In this document: one piece after another, positions 6,632 through 12,919 of the stretch
Layout: every line of letters starts with the position of its first letter
Position numbering within the stretch: position 1 is the first letter of the stretch
NCBI GenBank assembly: GCA_022447485.1
Contig: JAKVCH010000042.1
Location: 1-12,919, forward strand
Length of the DNA stretch: 12,919 nt
DNA from: Polyangiaceae bacterium
GTDB taxonomy: Bacteria; Myxococcota_A; Polyangia; Polyangiales; Polyangiaceae
Direction of reading: 5' to 3'
Translations under genes and position numbers: made by a program
Notes under the pieces: model-generated
Database searches by the model: none
Told to the model about the DNA's origin: nothing
What the model saw: only the letters and a program-made list of their open reading frames with translations

Positions 6632-7804
6632 TCAGTTGCAGGCTGCAACCGCCGGCCCTGTCACCGTGATAGGAGTCGTGCCTCCGCCGATTCGCCCCCA
6701 ACAGCTGATGGAGCGATCGCTGAGCAGCGCGCAAGAATAGTGCTTACCTGCGCTCAATGCGATGGCGCTGTCGATCCCCTCGACTCGGGTGAGACTACCC
6801 GCATCGAGACCGGCGCCCTCTGTCTGTCCTCCAGAGGAACACTCCACATGCCCGTCTTCAAAAGCAATGCAGGTGTGAAACTGGCCACCGACGACAGCAA
6901 CTGCGCCTGACTCCGCCAGGGTTTTGCCCGTCATGCTGTCGGCACCGAGTCCTCCTAATTGCTTATTCCAATCCTGGCCCCAGCACTGCACCTGCCCCCC
7001 GTCGAGAACAGCGCAAACATGATCTTGACCCGGTCCCAGCTGAATCGCTTTTTTGCCGGATGGCAAGGGCACCTCTGTGGCGCTTCCGAACGCTTGGGTG
7101 CCCCAACAATGCATGGCGCCAGCGCTGGTCTTCGCGCAGCAGCCGGCGTAAAAACAGGCGATCTGGTCGACAGCGCCGGTGATGGTGGGGGGTTCAGTAC
7201 CCTCACAAGAAACGCTGCCGTCGACCAAGGCACACCAACCATTCTGAGAGCCAGAAACTTGGGCGCCCCCGGAAGCAATTTCCTCTGTCATCGTTGCGTA
7301 CTGCCCGCAGCTCACAGCGCCCGAGTCATTCACCACACAAGCAGCACTGGTAAAGTTCTGGCCTGTCGCACTGATCGCCGTTCCGCTCACTTCTAATTTC
7401 GTTGTCGAACCGTCGTCAGCAATACAATAGGCATTGCCATCGTCGGCCACGTAGCAAGGCTGAGTGCTACCGGAGCCATTCGCAAAACTTTTGCAGAAGC
7501 CGCCCACCTCGTTCGAGCCCTCCGAGCCCTGCTCTTCGTCAGGAGTAGGAGAAAGCGTGTCGCCGCCATTACCGCCCCCGGCGATTGGTGATGAGTCTGT
7601 GGGGGTTGCACCGGGCACGCCCGGTTCACCAGGCTCAGTCCCACCCGGGCTATTCGGATTGGTCGTGGCGTTTGAATCGCTGGGCTCACTGCTCTCGACA
7701 CCATCCTCCGTAGGCGCTGGTGCCGTCAGCGTCACGCAGGCTGTGCCGGCAAGAAGCCACGCAAGAGAGAACGAAAAAAGGAACCTATTCTGAAAGCGCT
7801 TCAC
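6632..7804 (-). CDS. small RCC1-type lipoprotein, single seven-bladed propeller
   Basis: This encodes 390 residues from a GTG start at 7804, chosen because it gives a compact 22-residue signal peptide (VKRFQNRFLF then a hydrophobic core) ending at AGTAC (C23), a slightly atypical lipobox. Longer starts at 7867 or 7888 would bury this leader. No good ribosome site is visible, so the start is uncertain. Residues 24-100 are a Pro/Gly/Ser/Thr/Glu tether. The rest has seven repeats, each with a Cys pair: C117/C127, C156/C166, C191/C200, C223/C233, C264/C274, C312/C322 and C358/C368. Several end in the RCC1 'CWG' core (MHCWGTQAFG, VQCWGQDWNKQLGG, ISCWGRIGG). Extra cysteines C104 and C389 lie at the two ends of the repeat region and could close the ring. 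Likely surface-attached; ligand unknown. A paralog of the 14-blade protein on the other side of pyrC. Confidence 0.82.
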   Translation of the reverse strand: MKRFQNRFLFSFSLAWLLAGTACVTLTAPAPTEDGVESSEPSDSNATTNPNSPGGTEPGEPGVPGATPTDSSPIAGGGNGGDTLSPTPDEEQGSEGSNEVGGFCKSFANGSGSTQPCYVADDGNAYCIADDGSTTKLEVSGTAISATGQNFTSAACVVNDSGAVSCGQYATMTEEIASGGAQVSGSQNGWCALVDGSVSCEGTEPPTITGAVDQIACFYAGCCAKTSAGAMHCWGTQAFGSATEVPLPSGKKAIQLGPGQDHVCAVLDGGQVQCWGQDWNKQLGGLGADSMTGKTLAESGAVAVVGGQFHTCIAFEDGHVECSSGGQTEGAGLDAGSLTRVEGIDSAIALSAGKHYSCALLSDRSISCWGRIGGGTTPITVTGPAVAACN

Positions 7805-7921
7805 ACCCTGAGAGTGAACGAGAAGGAGAGTCTTTGCAATGATGGAAGCAGGGGAGAATCTACCCATCAGACAAGAGGCTGCCGCCACTCACAGGGTAAG
7901 CAAATAAATCCGAGCGGAACA

Positions 7922-7949
7922 GATCAAAACACGAGTCGACCGAGACTCG
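7922..7949 (-). terminator. possible intrinsic terminator after the DUF4397 gene
   Basis: On the minus strand CGAGTC-TCGGTC-GACTCG forms a 6-bp stem followed by TGTTTTGATC. The T-run is short, so efficiency is doubtful. An overlapping alternative stem (GAGAC/GTCTC, 7942-7959) would compete with it. Confidence 0.35.
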
Positions 7950-7970
7950 ATGAGGTCTCTCAAAGATAAC

Positions 7971-8011
7971 GCTGGCTTGCTCAGATTTGCGACGAGAGGC
8001 GTCGCGCCAGC
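7971..8011 (-). terminator. strong nested stem just downstream of the DUF4397 stop
   Basis: GCTGGC (7971-7976) pairs with GCCAGC (8006-8011), and directly inside GCGACG (7989-7994) pairs with CGTCGC (8000-8005) around a 5-nt loop. The result is a 12-bp GC-rich stem with one 12-nt bulge. It begins 13 nt past the stop codon on the minus strand. There is no T-run after it, so it may protect the 3' end of the mRNA or pause polymerase rather than terminate alone. Confidence 0.4.
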
Positions 8012-8024
8012 CTAAGTTGAACGC

Positions 8025-9527
8025 TCATGGATCAACGAGCTGCACTGTCCACTCGTCTGTCGAGGTATCGACCAGCATCAACTGGATAGGCTTGTCTAAG
8101 TCTTGGGCATCAACAAGGGGATCCCCAGCGACGATACCCCATTGTCTCGAGCCAGCTGACGCATCAATGTCGAAGTTGACAATGACGCTCAGAGGAGGGG
8201 TTGGGGTCGGTGTGCCATTCGCATCTGCAATGCCCAGGGCATAGGGCCCTGGTTCGAGGGTGTTTTCGCGGCTTTCCTGACGCCATGCAATCGGGTCCGT
8301 ATAGACGTTCTCCTCAGTGATAAACCCGGGCTCAGTCTCATTTCCTACAAAGATTTGCGTGAATGAAGCGCCATGGACAAAGCGAATCAGCGTCTCTTCG
8401 GGAGAATTGGGGGCGAAGCGATCCACGAAAGACGCCACTTGAATCGAAGGCTCCTCATCGTCAGGCGTCAATTCGCCAGTGATGAGGATGAGATATCGCT
8501 CCCCTGCATCAAGAGCGGGTGCGATATTACCCCGCGGATTGAGCACGGTGGTGTTGCACCCTGAGGGGTACTCATAGAGTTCGAAGGTGTACTCCCCCGG
8601 AGATAGAAATGTCGATTGGATTTCTCCGTATTCGAAGTTGGTCGCTACTTCGAAACCATTGGTGCAATTCTCAAGAGAGCCTGCATCTCGAGCGCCATGC
8701 AGAGTGAATATCTGGGGATCTTGCAGCACTCGCTGGAGTAAACCCTCTTCACCGATGGCGAGCAGGCTGAAACCCTCCTGCTCCCGTGCCAAGGAGCTGC
8801 GGAGCCCAGTCGCTACTAATAAGACTTCCGAACCCTCGGAGAGCGGCGGGAGGGAGAAGGCCGTGCTCAGTTCATCTCCCTCGAAGAGTTGAATTCTCTC
8901 ATCGCCGGAGGTTGAAATCGGGGTACCCGCCGCGGCGCTATCTTCGTAGCGTGCAAGGCTGAAGGCAGCGCCTTCTAGCCCGTCCACAAGAAAGTCAGGA
9001 GAATCGGCGCCCGCATGTACAAGTCGCACCCGCGCTCTGTCGGCCAAGCTTCCGCCCCAAGACTCGACGATCGGTAGAACCCGCAATGAGTCATCCTGAG
9101 AGTCGTCTTTGAGCCCTGCAAAAATCAGCGTCGTTGAGTTCTCGGAAGAAATGGTTGTATTTTCGGTAGTGAACAACGCTTGCTCACTCGCGGCGGCCCC
9201 CGCAGCACGAAACTCTAAGCTCAGCTCATCTGATGGAACTCGAATCCATGGCGATACATTTTTAAAGCCTAAGTTGGCGACGATGGGCTCTTCGCTACCA
9301 GCGAGATAAAGATCGACAGCATCCACACCTGAGGCTGCGTGGACGAGGCGGACCTGAGCGTCACTGCCCTCCCGACACACGTTCGCAATGCAAACCAAAG
9401 CGCTGCTGATGCAATCCCGATCGACCGTGCAGGGCTGATTCAAGGGGTCGTCTACTTTGAAGCAGGCAAGGCTCAGGAATAAAGTGGCCAGAAGGGCAAG
9501 GAGACTGCGTGATAATCGCATGTTCAT
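8025..9527 (-). CDS. lipoprotein with four DUF4397-like modules
   Basis: The 500-residue protein starts with a clear lipoprotein signal (basic NMRLSRS, hydrophobic core, LSLAC with C22). A short four-Cys module follows (C33, C39, C46, C51; PCTVDRDCISSALVCIANVC). Then come four modules with the DUF4397 opening motif: QVRLVHAASGVDAVDLYL (about 58), ARVRLVHAGADSPDFLVD (about 165), IFTLHGARDAG (about 273) and LIRFVHGASFTQIFVGN (about 380). DUF4397 is a beta-sandwich-like extracellular domain of unknown role, common in secreted and surface proteins. The ATG at 9527 shares its last base position with the TAA of the upstream gene (TAATG) and has GGAG about 7 nt upstream, so the two are translationally coupled. 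It probably sits on the outer membrane. M3 (9521) is an alternative start. Confidence 0.88.
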   Translation of the reverse strand: MNMRLSRSLLALLATLFLSLACFKVDDPLNQPCTVDRDCISSALVCIANVCREGSDAQVRLVHAASGVDAVDLYLAGSEEPIVANLGFKNVSPWIRVPSDELSLEFRAAGAAASEQALFTTENTTISSENSTTLIFAGLKDDSQDDSLRVLPIVESWGGSLADRARVRLVHAGADSPDFLVDGLEGAAFSLARYEDSAAAGTPISTSGDERIQLFEGDELSTAFSLPPLSEGSEVLLVATGLRSSLAREQEGFSLLAIGEEGLLQRVLQDPQIFTLHGARDAGSLENCTNGFEVATNFEYGEIQSTFLSPGEYTFELYEYPSGCNTTVLNPRGNIAPALDAGERYLILITGELTPDDEEPSIQVASFVDRFAPNSPEETLIRFVHGASFTQIFVGNETEPGFITEENVYTDPIAWRQESRENTLEPGPYALGIADANGTPTPTPPLSVIVNFDIDASAGSRQWGIVAGDPLVDAQDLDKPIQLMLVDTSTDEWTVQLVDP

Positions 9528-10345
9528 TAGAATTCTCCGCTGAGAACGAGACCGCCCCCACCTGGGCTAAAGAAGGGCGCTGCGGTGGCGAATTGGCTCT
9601 TCTTCTTTTTTTTCACGCCGGTAAGCGTCATGATCAGGCCAGTAGTGATCAGCACACCAGCCGAGACCGAGCCGGTGATCAGCATGACGTTCGCTGTGTT
9701 GACTCGTTTGTCTGCAGCGAGCCGCTCGTCGCGCGTCGGGCCTGCATCGTAGTCCTTTTTCGCTTTCGTCCCCACGAAAACGCCGGCAACCGCAACGCCA
9801 CCGCCAGCGACGCCGAGCCCCATCAAAACGCTGCCGCCGACAATCAGGCCACGATAGTTTGCGGCGCTTTCTTCGGCCAGGCGTGTCTTCTCCCTTTCTG
9901 CCGCAGTCTTTTCGGCCTTGGCAGCGGCAGCATCCTCGCGCTTGGCCTTCTCTTGTTCGAGACGCTCTAACTCTTTCTGCGTCTCCTCAAGAAATTGCCG
10001 AGCAACTTCTTCGTTCGACAGATCGGCCGTTTGAGCCAGGTATTTCTCAAGCAGATCGACGGCTTGAAGTAAGTGCTCAGGCTTTCTGTCCAGGGCGTAG
10101 GCTTTGGAGTGGGCACGCGCGAGATTGAAGAAAATGGCTGCCTGCACGCGAGCGCGTAGTTTCGGATCTTGGATCTGAGCTGAGCGGCGATAGGCCTCGG
10201 TGAAAATATCGACGGCGCCAACGTACTCGGAGGTATCGTATTGTACCGCAGCACGTTCAAATAAATCGCGGGTGTCCGCTGCGGCTGGATCTGGACTCGT
10301 GCTCGCGAGGACGGTGGCGAGAAATAATGAACTGATGAACCCCAT
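9527..10345 (-). CDS. exported TPR-like/coiled-coil protein with two membrane segments
   Basis: The 272-residue protein has an N-terminal hydrophobic leader (MGFISSLFLATVLAS) that is probably a signal peptide, though with no basic residue. Residues 24-110 are paired helices of the TPR type (RDLFERAAVQYDTSEYVGAV, then AIFFNLARAH and a KYL helix). A charged coiled coil of K, E, A and R runs about 112-160. Two hydrophobic spans, about 166-191 (Gly/Val-rich) and 219-243, flank a charged loop. The end is KKKKK followed by a tail ending GLVLSGEF, which resembles the C-terminal strand of outer-membrane proteins ending in Phe. Similar proteins are, from memory, frequent beside Ser/Thr kinases in Myxococcota. 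AGGA lies just before the ATG and an in-frame stop shortly upstream fixes the maximum length. It is first in the pair with the DUF4397 gene and divergent from the kinase; the function is unknown. Confidence 0.8.
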   Translation of the reverse strand: MGFISSLFLATVLASTSPDPAAADTRDLFERAAVQYDTSEYVGAVDIFTEAYRRSAQIQDPKLRARVQAAIFFNLARAHSKAYALDRKPEHLLQAVDLLEKYLAQTADLSNEEVARQFLEETQKELERLEQEKAKREDAAAAKAEKTAAEREKTRLAEESAANYRGLIVGGSVLMGLGVAGGGVAVAGVFVGTKAKKDYDAGPTRDERLAADKRVNTANVMLITGSVSAGVLITTGLIMTLTGVKKKKKSQFATAAPFFSPGGGGLVLSGEF

Positions 10346-10525
10346 AATTCCTTTAGTCTCCAGAGTTTATACTAAATTTACTGGGGCGCACGATACCCCG
10401 GACCAAGCCTCGAAATGGGTAGTTTTGACAGGACGAGAGCCCATGATCCGCCTATTTCCCGTTACAGAGTGGGTTATCTAGTGGAGCGCTGTACAGCTAT
10501 CAAGAACCAGCCTAGAAAAGATTAT
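10346..10525. promoter_or_regulatory. divergent promoter region between the TPR and kinase genes
   Basis: The only divergent intergenic region here, so it should hold promoters for both sides. An AT-rich core (10365-10380) contains TATACT on the plus strand and TATAAA on the minus strand, possible -10 elements without good -35 partners. A perfect TTGACA lies at 10425-10430 on the plus strand but has no -10 match at 16-18 bp. No operator is obvious. Confidence 0.4.
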
Positions 10526-12214
10526 GTGACGGACGACGGAGCCAGAGCTGATAAGGACGCGCCCAAGCCGACGAGCAGTCTACGGCGGGTGACAATGCGT
10601 GTCCGTCGAGACGATAACACTGAGACCGAGGCAGCTAGTCAAGCCACGGTGACAGACTCTCACCCGCCCGACGACCCCTACATTGGGTCCACGATTGACG
10701 AGCGCTATGAAGTGGAGGCGCTGATTGGCGAGGGTGGCATGGGCGTGGTCTATCGCTGCCGGCATATCGTGATTGGTAAAGCTGTCGCGATGAAAGTTCT
10801 CCGCCCCGAAATGGCGCGCAACGAAGAAGTGACCGAACGTTTTCTCAACGAAGCTCGCTCTGCGTCCTTGATTGGCAACTCCCACATTATTGACATTAGC
10901 GACTTTGGACGTCTTCCTGACAGAGCCACCTACATTGTCATGGAGTTCTTAGAGGGCATTCCTCTGAGCACCTTGCTGCAGGAGGGAGCAGTGCTCGACT
11001 TTGAGCGGACAGTAAAGATCGTATTGCAACTGGCAGAGGGCCTAGATGCCGCTCATCAGGCGGGCATTGTGCATCGTGATCTGAAGCCCGACAATATCTT
11101 TCTGCTGCGTCGCGATTCCCAGACAGACTTCGTGAAGATCCTCGACTTTGGCGTCGCGAAAGCCAATCATCCCGGTAATCAGCTCACCCAAGCGGGCCAG
11201 GTCTTTGGTACACCTCATTATATGAGTCCGGAGCAAGCCTCGGGTTCAGCCGTCGACCATCGATCGGATATCTACTCGCTAGGTGTGATCCTTTACGAAA
11301 TGATGACGGGCACTTTGCCCTTCGACGCCGAAAATCAACTCTCGATCCTCTCTCAGCATATTCATGATGCCCCTCCGCCACCAAGTAGCGTGACAGATCT
11401 GCAGCAGCCGATCCCTGCCGCGCTTGAGCAAATCGCTTTACGCTGCCTTGCGAAAACACCCGAGGATCGCTTCCAGACGATGGGTGAATTCGCCACAGCA
11501 CTCTACCAAGTGTTCGGCACTTCTCTGGGAAGCTCGTACCCTCTGCCGAGTGCGGCTGCCCTAGCCGGGGTATCGGCTGGTACTCAACCAATTTCGAGCT
11601 TTCCAGCCCCGACTTCACCGAAGAAGAATAAGCGGCTCAACTACGTTCTCGGAGCACTTGCATTGGCGTTCATCACTGTCGCCGCCTACCTGGCCCTTCC
11701 CCAGGAAGAAGAGCTAACGTCGCAAGACGCTCAAGAGGTGCCGAGCGCAGAGACAATAGACACCGCGGCTGAAAAAAACTCTGCCCTTGCACCGGGAAAG
11801 TCAGTCACTCCCTCCACGAGCGAGCCTGAGAAGCAAACTGAATCGAAAAGTCTTGTGCAGGTAGCGATTGCAGTGAGCCCCCTCAAGGCTCACGTCTTCT
11901 TAAATGATAAGGATCTTGGAAGCAGTCCGGTTGTTCTCAACATAGGGCAGGAGCCTCTCGTGATTGAAGCGCGAGCTGCTGGCTATGAAAGTGAAACCGT
12001 GACTGTCGACGGCAAGGTGGAAAAACTGCGCATCGTCCTGAAACCCACTCCTCAAGCAGCGAAAAAGTCACCGCCCGTGCCGCGTTCCCAGCCACGGCGT
12101 AGCACCACACCAAAAGCGAAGCCAAAGCCAACGCCAACGCCAAAGCCAAAGAACGAAACTCCAGAGAAGAAGCGCTCTTTCGGAGGCGGCGAGTTGGTCA
12201 ATCCATTCGATTGA
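10526..12214 (+). CDS. membrane-anchored Ser/Thr protein kinase with periplasmic PEGA domain
   Basis: The cytoplasmic kinase domain spans about residues 61-330 and has all key motifs: glycine loop IGEGGMGVVY, ATP-binding K90 in VAMKVL, helix-C E109, catalytic HRDLKPDN (D185), DFG (D207), GTPHYMSPE and a DxxSLG helix-F motif. It should be active and, as an RD kinase, regulated by activation-loop phosphorylation. A single membrane span (about 371-391) follows. A periplasmic low-complexity linker leads to a PEGA domain (about 444-507, ending VIEARAAGYESETVTVDG), a fold common in surface proteins. The C-terminus is a Lys/Pro-rich tail ending in VNPFD. The frame is open back to an ATG at 10415, but those first 37 codons have low third-position GC and odd composition, so the GTG at 10526 is preferred; ATG at 10595 is also possible. 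Divergent from the TPR/DUF4397 pair, possibly its signalling partners. Confidence 0.92.
   Translation: MTDDGARADKDAPKPTSSLRRVTMRVRRDDNTETEAASQATVTDSHPPDDPYIGSTIDERYEVEALIGEGGMGVVYRCRHIVIGKAVAMKVLRPEMARNEEVTERFLNEARSASLIGNSHIIDISDFGRLPDRATYIVMEFLEGIPLSTLLQEGAVLDFERTVKIVLQLAEGLDAAHQAGIVHRDLKPDNIFLLRRDSQTDFVKILDFGVAKANHPGNQLTQAGQVFGTPHYMSPEQASGSAVDHRSDIYSLGVILYEMMTGTLPFDAENQLSILSQHIHDAPPPPSSVTDLQQPIPAALEQIALRCLAKTPEDRFQTMGEFATALYQVFGTSLGSSYPLPSAAALAGVSAGTQPISSFPAPTSPKKNKRLNYVLGALALAFITVAAYLALPQEEELTSQDAQEVPSAETIDTAAEKNSALAPGKSVTPSTSEPEKQTESKSLVQVAIAVSPLKAHVFLNDKDLGSSPVVLNIGQEPLVIEARAAGYESETVTVDGKVEKLRIVLKPTPQAAKKSPPVPRSQPRRSTTPKAKPKPTPTPKPKNETPEKKRSFGGGELVNPFD
12121..12150 (+). repeat. hexamer repeat encoding the Lys-Pro tail of the kinase
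   Basis: Five consecutive GCCAA(A/C) units, in frame, encode the alternating Lys/Pro/Thr tail near the kinase C-terminus. The tail is on the periplasmic side if the single membrane span is oriented as usual, and could contact peptidoglycan or acidic envelope polymers. Confidence 0.7.
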
Positions 12215-12261
12215 GCGGGCGGGCCCTTTCTTCAGAGCATCACTAATAGTCAGCGAATATC

Positions 12262-12268
12262 GAGGGGG
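12262..12268 (+). promoter_or_regulatory. ribosome binding site of the thioesterase gene
   Basis: GAGGGGG lies 5 nt before the ATG at 12274. It fixes that ATG rather than the TTG at 12271 as the start. Confidence 0.65.
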
Positions 12269-12273
12269 CCTTG

Positions 12274-12711
12274 ATGGATGCAACGGAACATTATCAACGA
12301 CTGATAAAAATGTATGCGGCGGCGCCTATCAACGACTTCTATCGACCACAGATGTCGATCGAGGCTGGCCTAGCCAAAATCGTTATTGCTCTATCTGATA
12401 AATTGCATCACGCGGCTGGCGCCGTTCATGGCAGCGTCTATTTCAAAATGTTGGACGATGCTGCTTTTTTTGCGGCTAACTCTCTAGAAATGGAGTATTT
12501 TCTGCTCACGACCTCGTTTACCACCTACCTGACTCGTCCAGTTTCCCAAGGCTCAATGCGCGCAGTGGGAAAAGTGGTGAACCAAAACAAGACCCAGTTT
12601 ATCGTGGAGTCCGTCGTCTACGATGAACAAGGGCAAGAAATTGGTCGAGGCAGTGGCCTCTTTATCAGAAGCAAACAACGGCTGATGCAGACTCCAGGCT
12701 ACCTGGGTTAA
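12274..12711 (+). CDS. PaaI-type hotdog-fold thioesterase
   Basis: The 145-residue protein has the typical single-hotdog length. The active-site helix region AAGAVHGSVYFKMLDDAAFF carries H52-G53 and D61 at the same spacing as the HGG...LAD motif of PaaI thioesterases, which cleave acyl-CoA or aryl-CoA thioesters; the second Gly is Ser here. A strand pattern typical of the fold follows (MEYFLLTTSFTTYLTRPV, then MRAVGKVV, FIVESVVYDEQGQEIGRGSG). It is cytoplasmic, with no signal peptide. It starts 59 bp after the kinase stop on the same strand, so co-transcription is plausible, but a functional link is not evident. The substrate is unknown: phenylacetyl-CoA-type or a housekeeping acyl-CoA are both possible, and no aromatic-degradation genes are nearby. 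Confidence 0.88.
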   Translation: MDATEHYQRLIKMYAAAPINDFYRPQMSIEAGLAKIVIALSDKLHHAAGAVHGSVYFKMLDDAAFFAANSLEMEYFLLTTSFTTYLTRPVSQGSMRAVGKVVNQNKTQFIVESVVYDEQGQEIGRGSGLFIRSKQRLMQTPGYLG

Positions 12712-12804
12712 TTAGAAAATCTGCTCAGCGAGAGTCTATCGCGGGCGAACCCCATTTAGGCAATGAGAATGCTGGCGCCTCGTCCCTCTTGGAGAGCACC
12801 TCAA

Positions 12805-12821
12805 GAGAGAGACACTCTCTC
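12805..12821. terminator. perfect hairpin downstream of the thioesterase gene
   Basis: GAGAGAG-ACA-CTCTCTC is a perfect 7-bp stem with a 3-nt loop, about 94 nt past the thioesterase stop. No T-run follows on either strand, so it would be an atypical terminator. If a gene on the minus strand ends at 12854, the hairpin would lie between two convergent 3' ends and could serve both. Confidence 0.35.
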
Positions 12822-12853
12822 CCAATGATTCACGGCGCTTGGCTCAACGAATA

Positions 12854-12919
12854 TTACCCGCTTGCCATCGCAGTCGCGGCATTGTGACAGCTGCTATCTA
12901 CCCCGTCTGACACTGAGTC
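12854..12919 (-). CDS. possible C-terminal fragment of a convergent gene (right edge)
   Basis: This is the only minus-strand frame open at the right edge. It gives about 21 residues (ending SSCHNAATAMASG) before a TAA at 12854. The other two minus frames stop at once. The fragment is too short to identify and could be chance; the convergent layout with a hairpin in between is the only support. Confidence 0.22.
   Translation of the reverse strand, partial: DSVSDGVDSSCHNAATAMASG

Noticed and set aside
10425..10430. Perfect TTGACA as a sigma-70 promoter for the kinase
   Set aside because: No acceptable -10 at 16-18 bp downstream.
11184..11618. Minus-strand frame of 144 codons opposite the kinase
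   Set aside because: Antisense shadow of the kinase domain with no ribosome site or recognisable domain.
12825..12887. 20-codon plus-strand frame (MIHGAWLNEYYPLAIAVAAL)
   Set aside because: Reads a little like a leader, but it is short, has no ribosome site and overlaps the other edge candidate; chance is likely.
1..12919. Defence system, prophage, insertion sequence, riboswitch or tRNA
   Set aside because: No transposase, integrase, nuclease/effector pair, phage structural gene, or recognisable cloverleaf or riboswitch core was seen on either strand.

Overview
The window reads as chromosomal DNA of a predatory or surface-living deltaproteobacterium-like lineage (Myxococcota or Bradymonadota). 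This is inferred from gene content: a membrane-anchored Ser/Thr kinase with a PEGA domain, two secreted RCC1-propeller lipoproteins, a DUF4397 lipoprotein, and a TPR-like protein with two membrane segments. Base composition is moderately GC-rich. I see no insertion sequence, phage gene, CRISPR array, tRNA or rRNA, so nothing shows recent transfer.

Layout, left to right. (1) The left edge cuts the N-terminal 260 residues of a FadL/OmpP1-type outer-membrane barrel on the minus strand; its frame has no stop before the edge. (2) A 395-bp gap with a perfect 8-bp dyad follows. (3) Next is a minus-strand pair: a Cys-rich putative lipoprotein and, joined by an ATGA overlap, a ferritin-like diiron protein. 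(4) Two RCC1-type lipoproteins flank pyrC (dihydroorotase), all on the minus strand. The large one has 14 propeller blades and the small one has 7; nearly every blade carries a C-x9-C pair. (5) A minus-strand pair coupled by TAATG follows: a TPR/coiled-coil protein with two membrane segments, then a lipoprotein with four DUF4397-like modules. (6) Divergent from it on the plus strand are a PEGA-domain Ser/Thr kinase and a PaaI-type hotdog thioesterase. (7) The last 208 bp hold a strong short hairpin and possibly the 3' end of a convergent minus-strand gene.

How it may fit together: apart from pyrC, the diiron protein and the thioesterase, the products are exported or membrane-bound, many with Cys-stapled folds and low-complexity tethers. 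The kinase and the divergent TPR/DUF4397 pair could form one envelope-signalling unit, and the two propeller lipoproteins look like paralogous surface binding scaffolds; both ideas are inference. The most unusual items are the coupled Cys-rich lipoprotein and diiron protein, the 7- versus 14-blade propeller paralogs, and a possible hairpin that puts the pyrC start codon in its loop.
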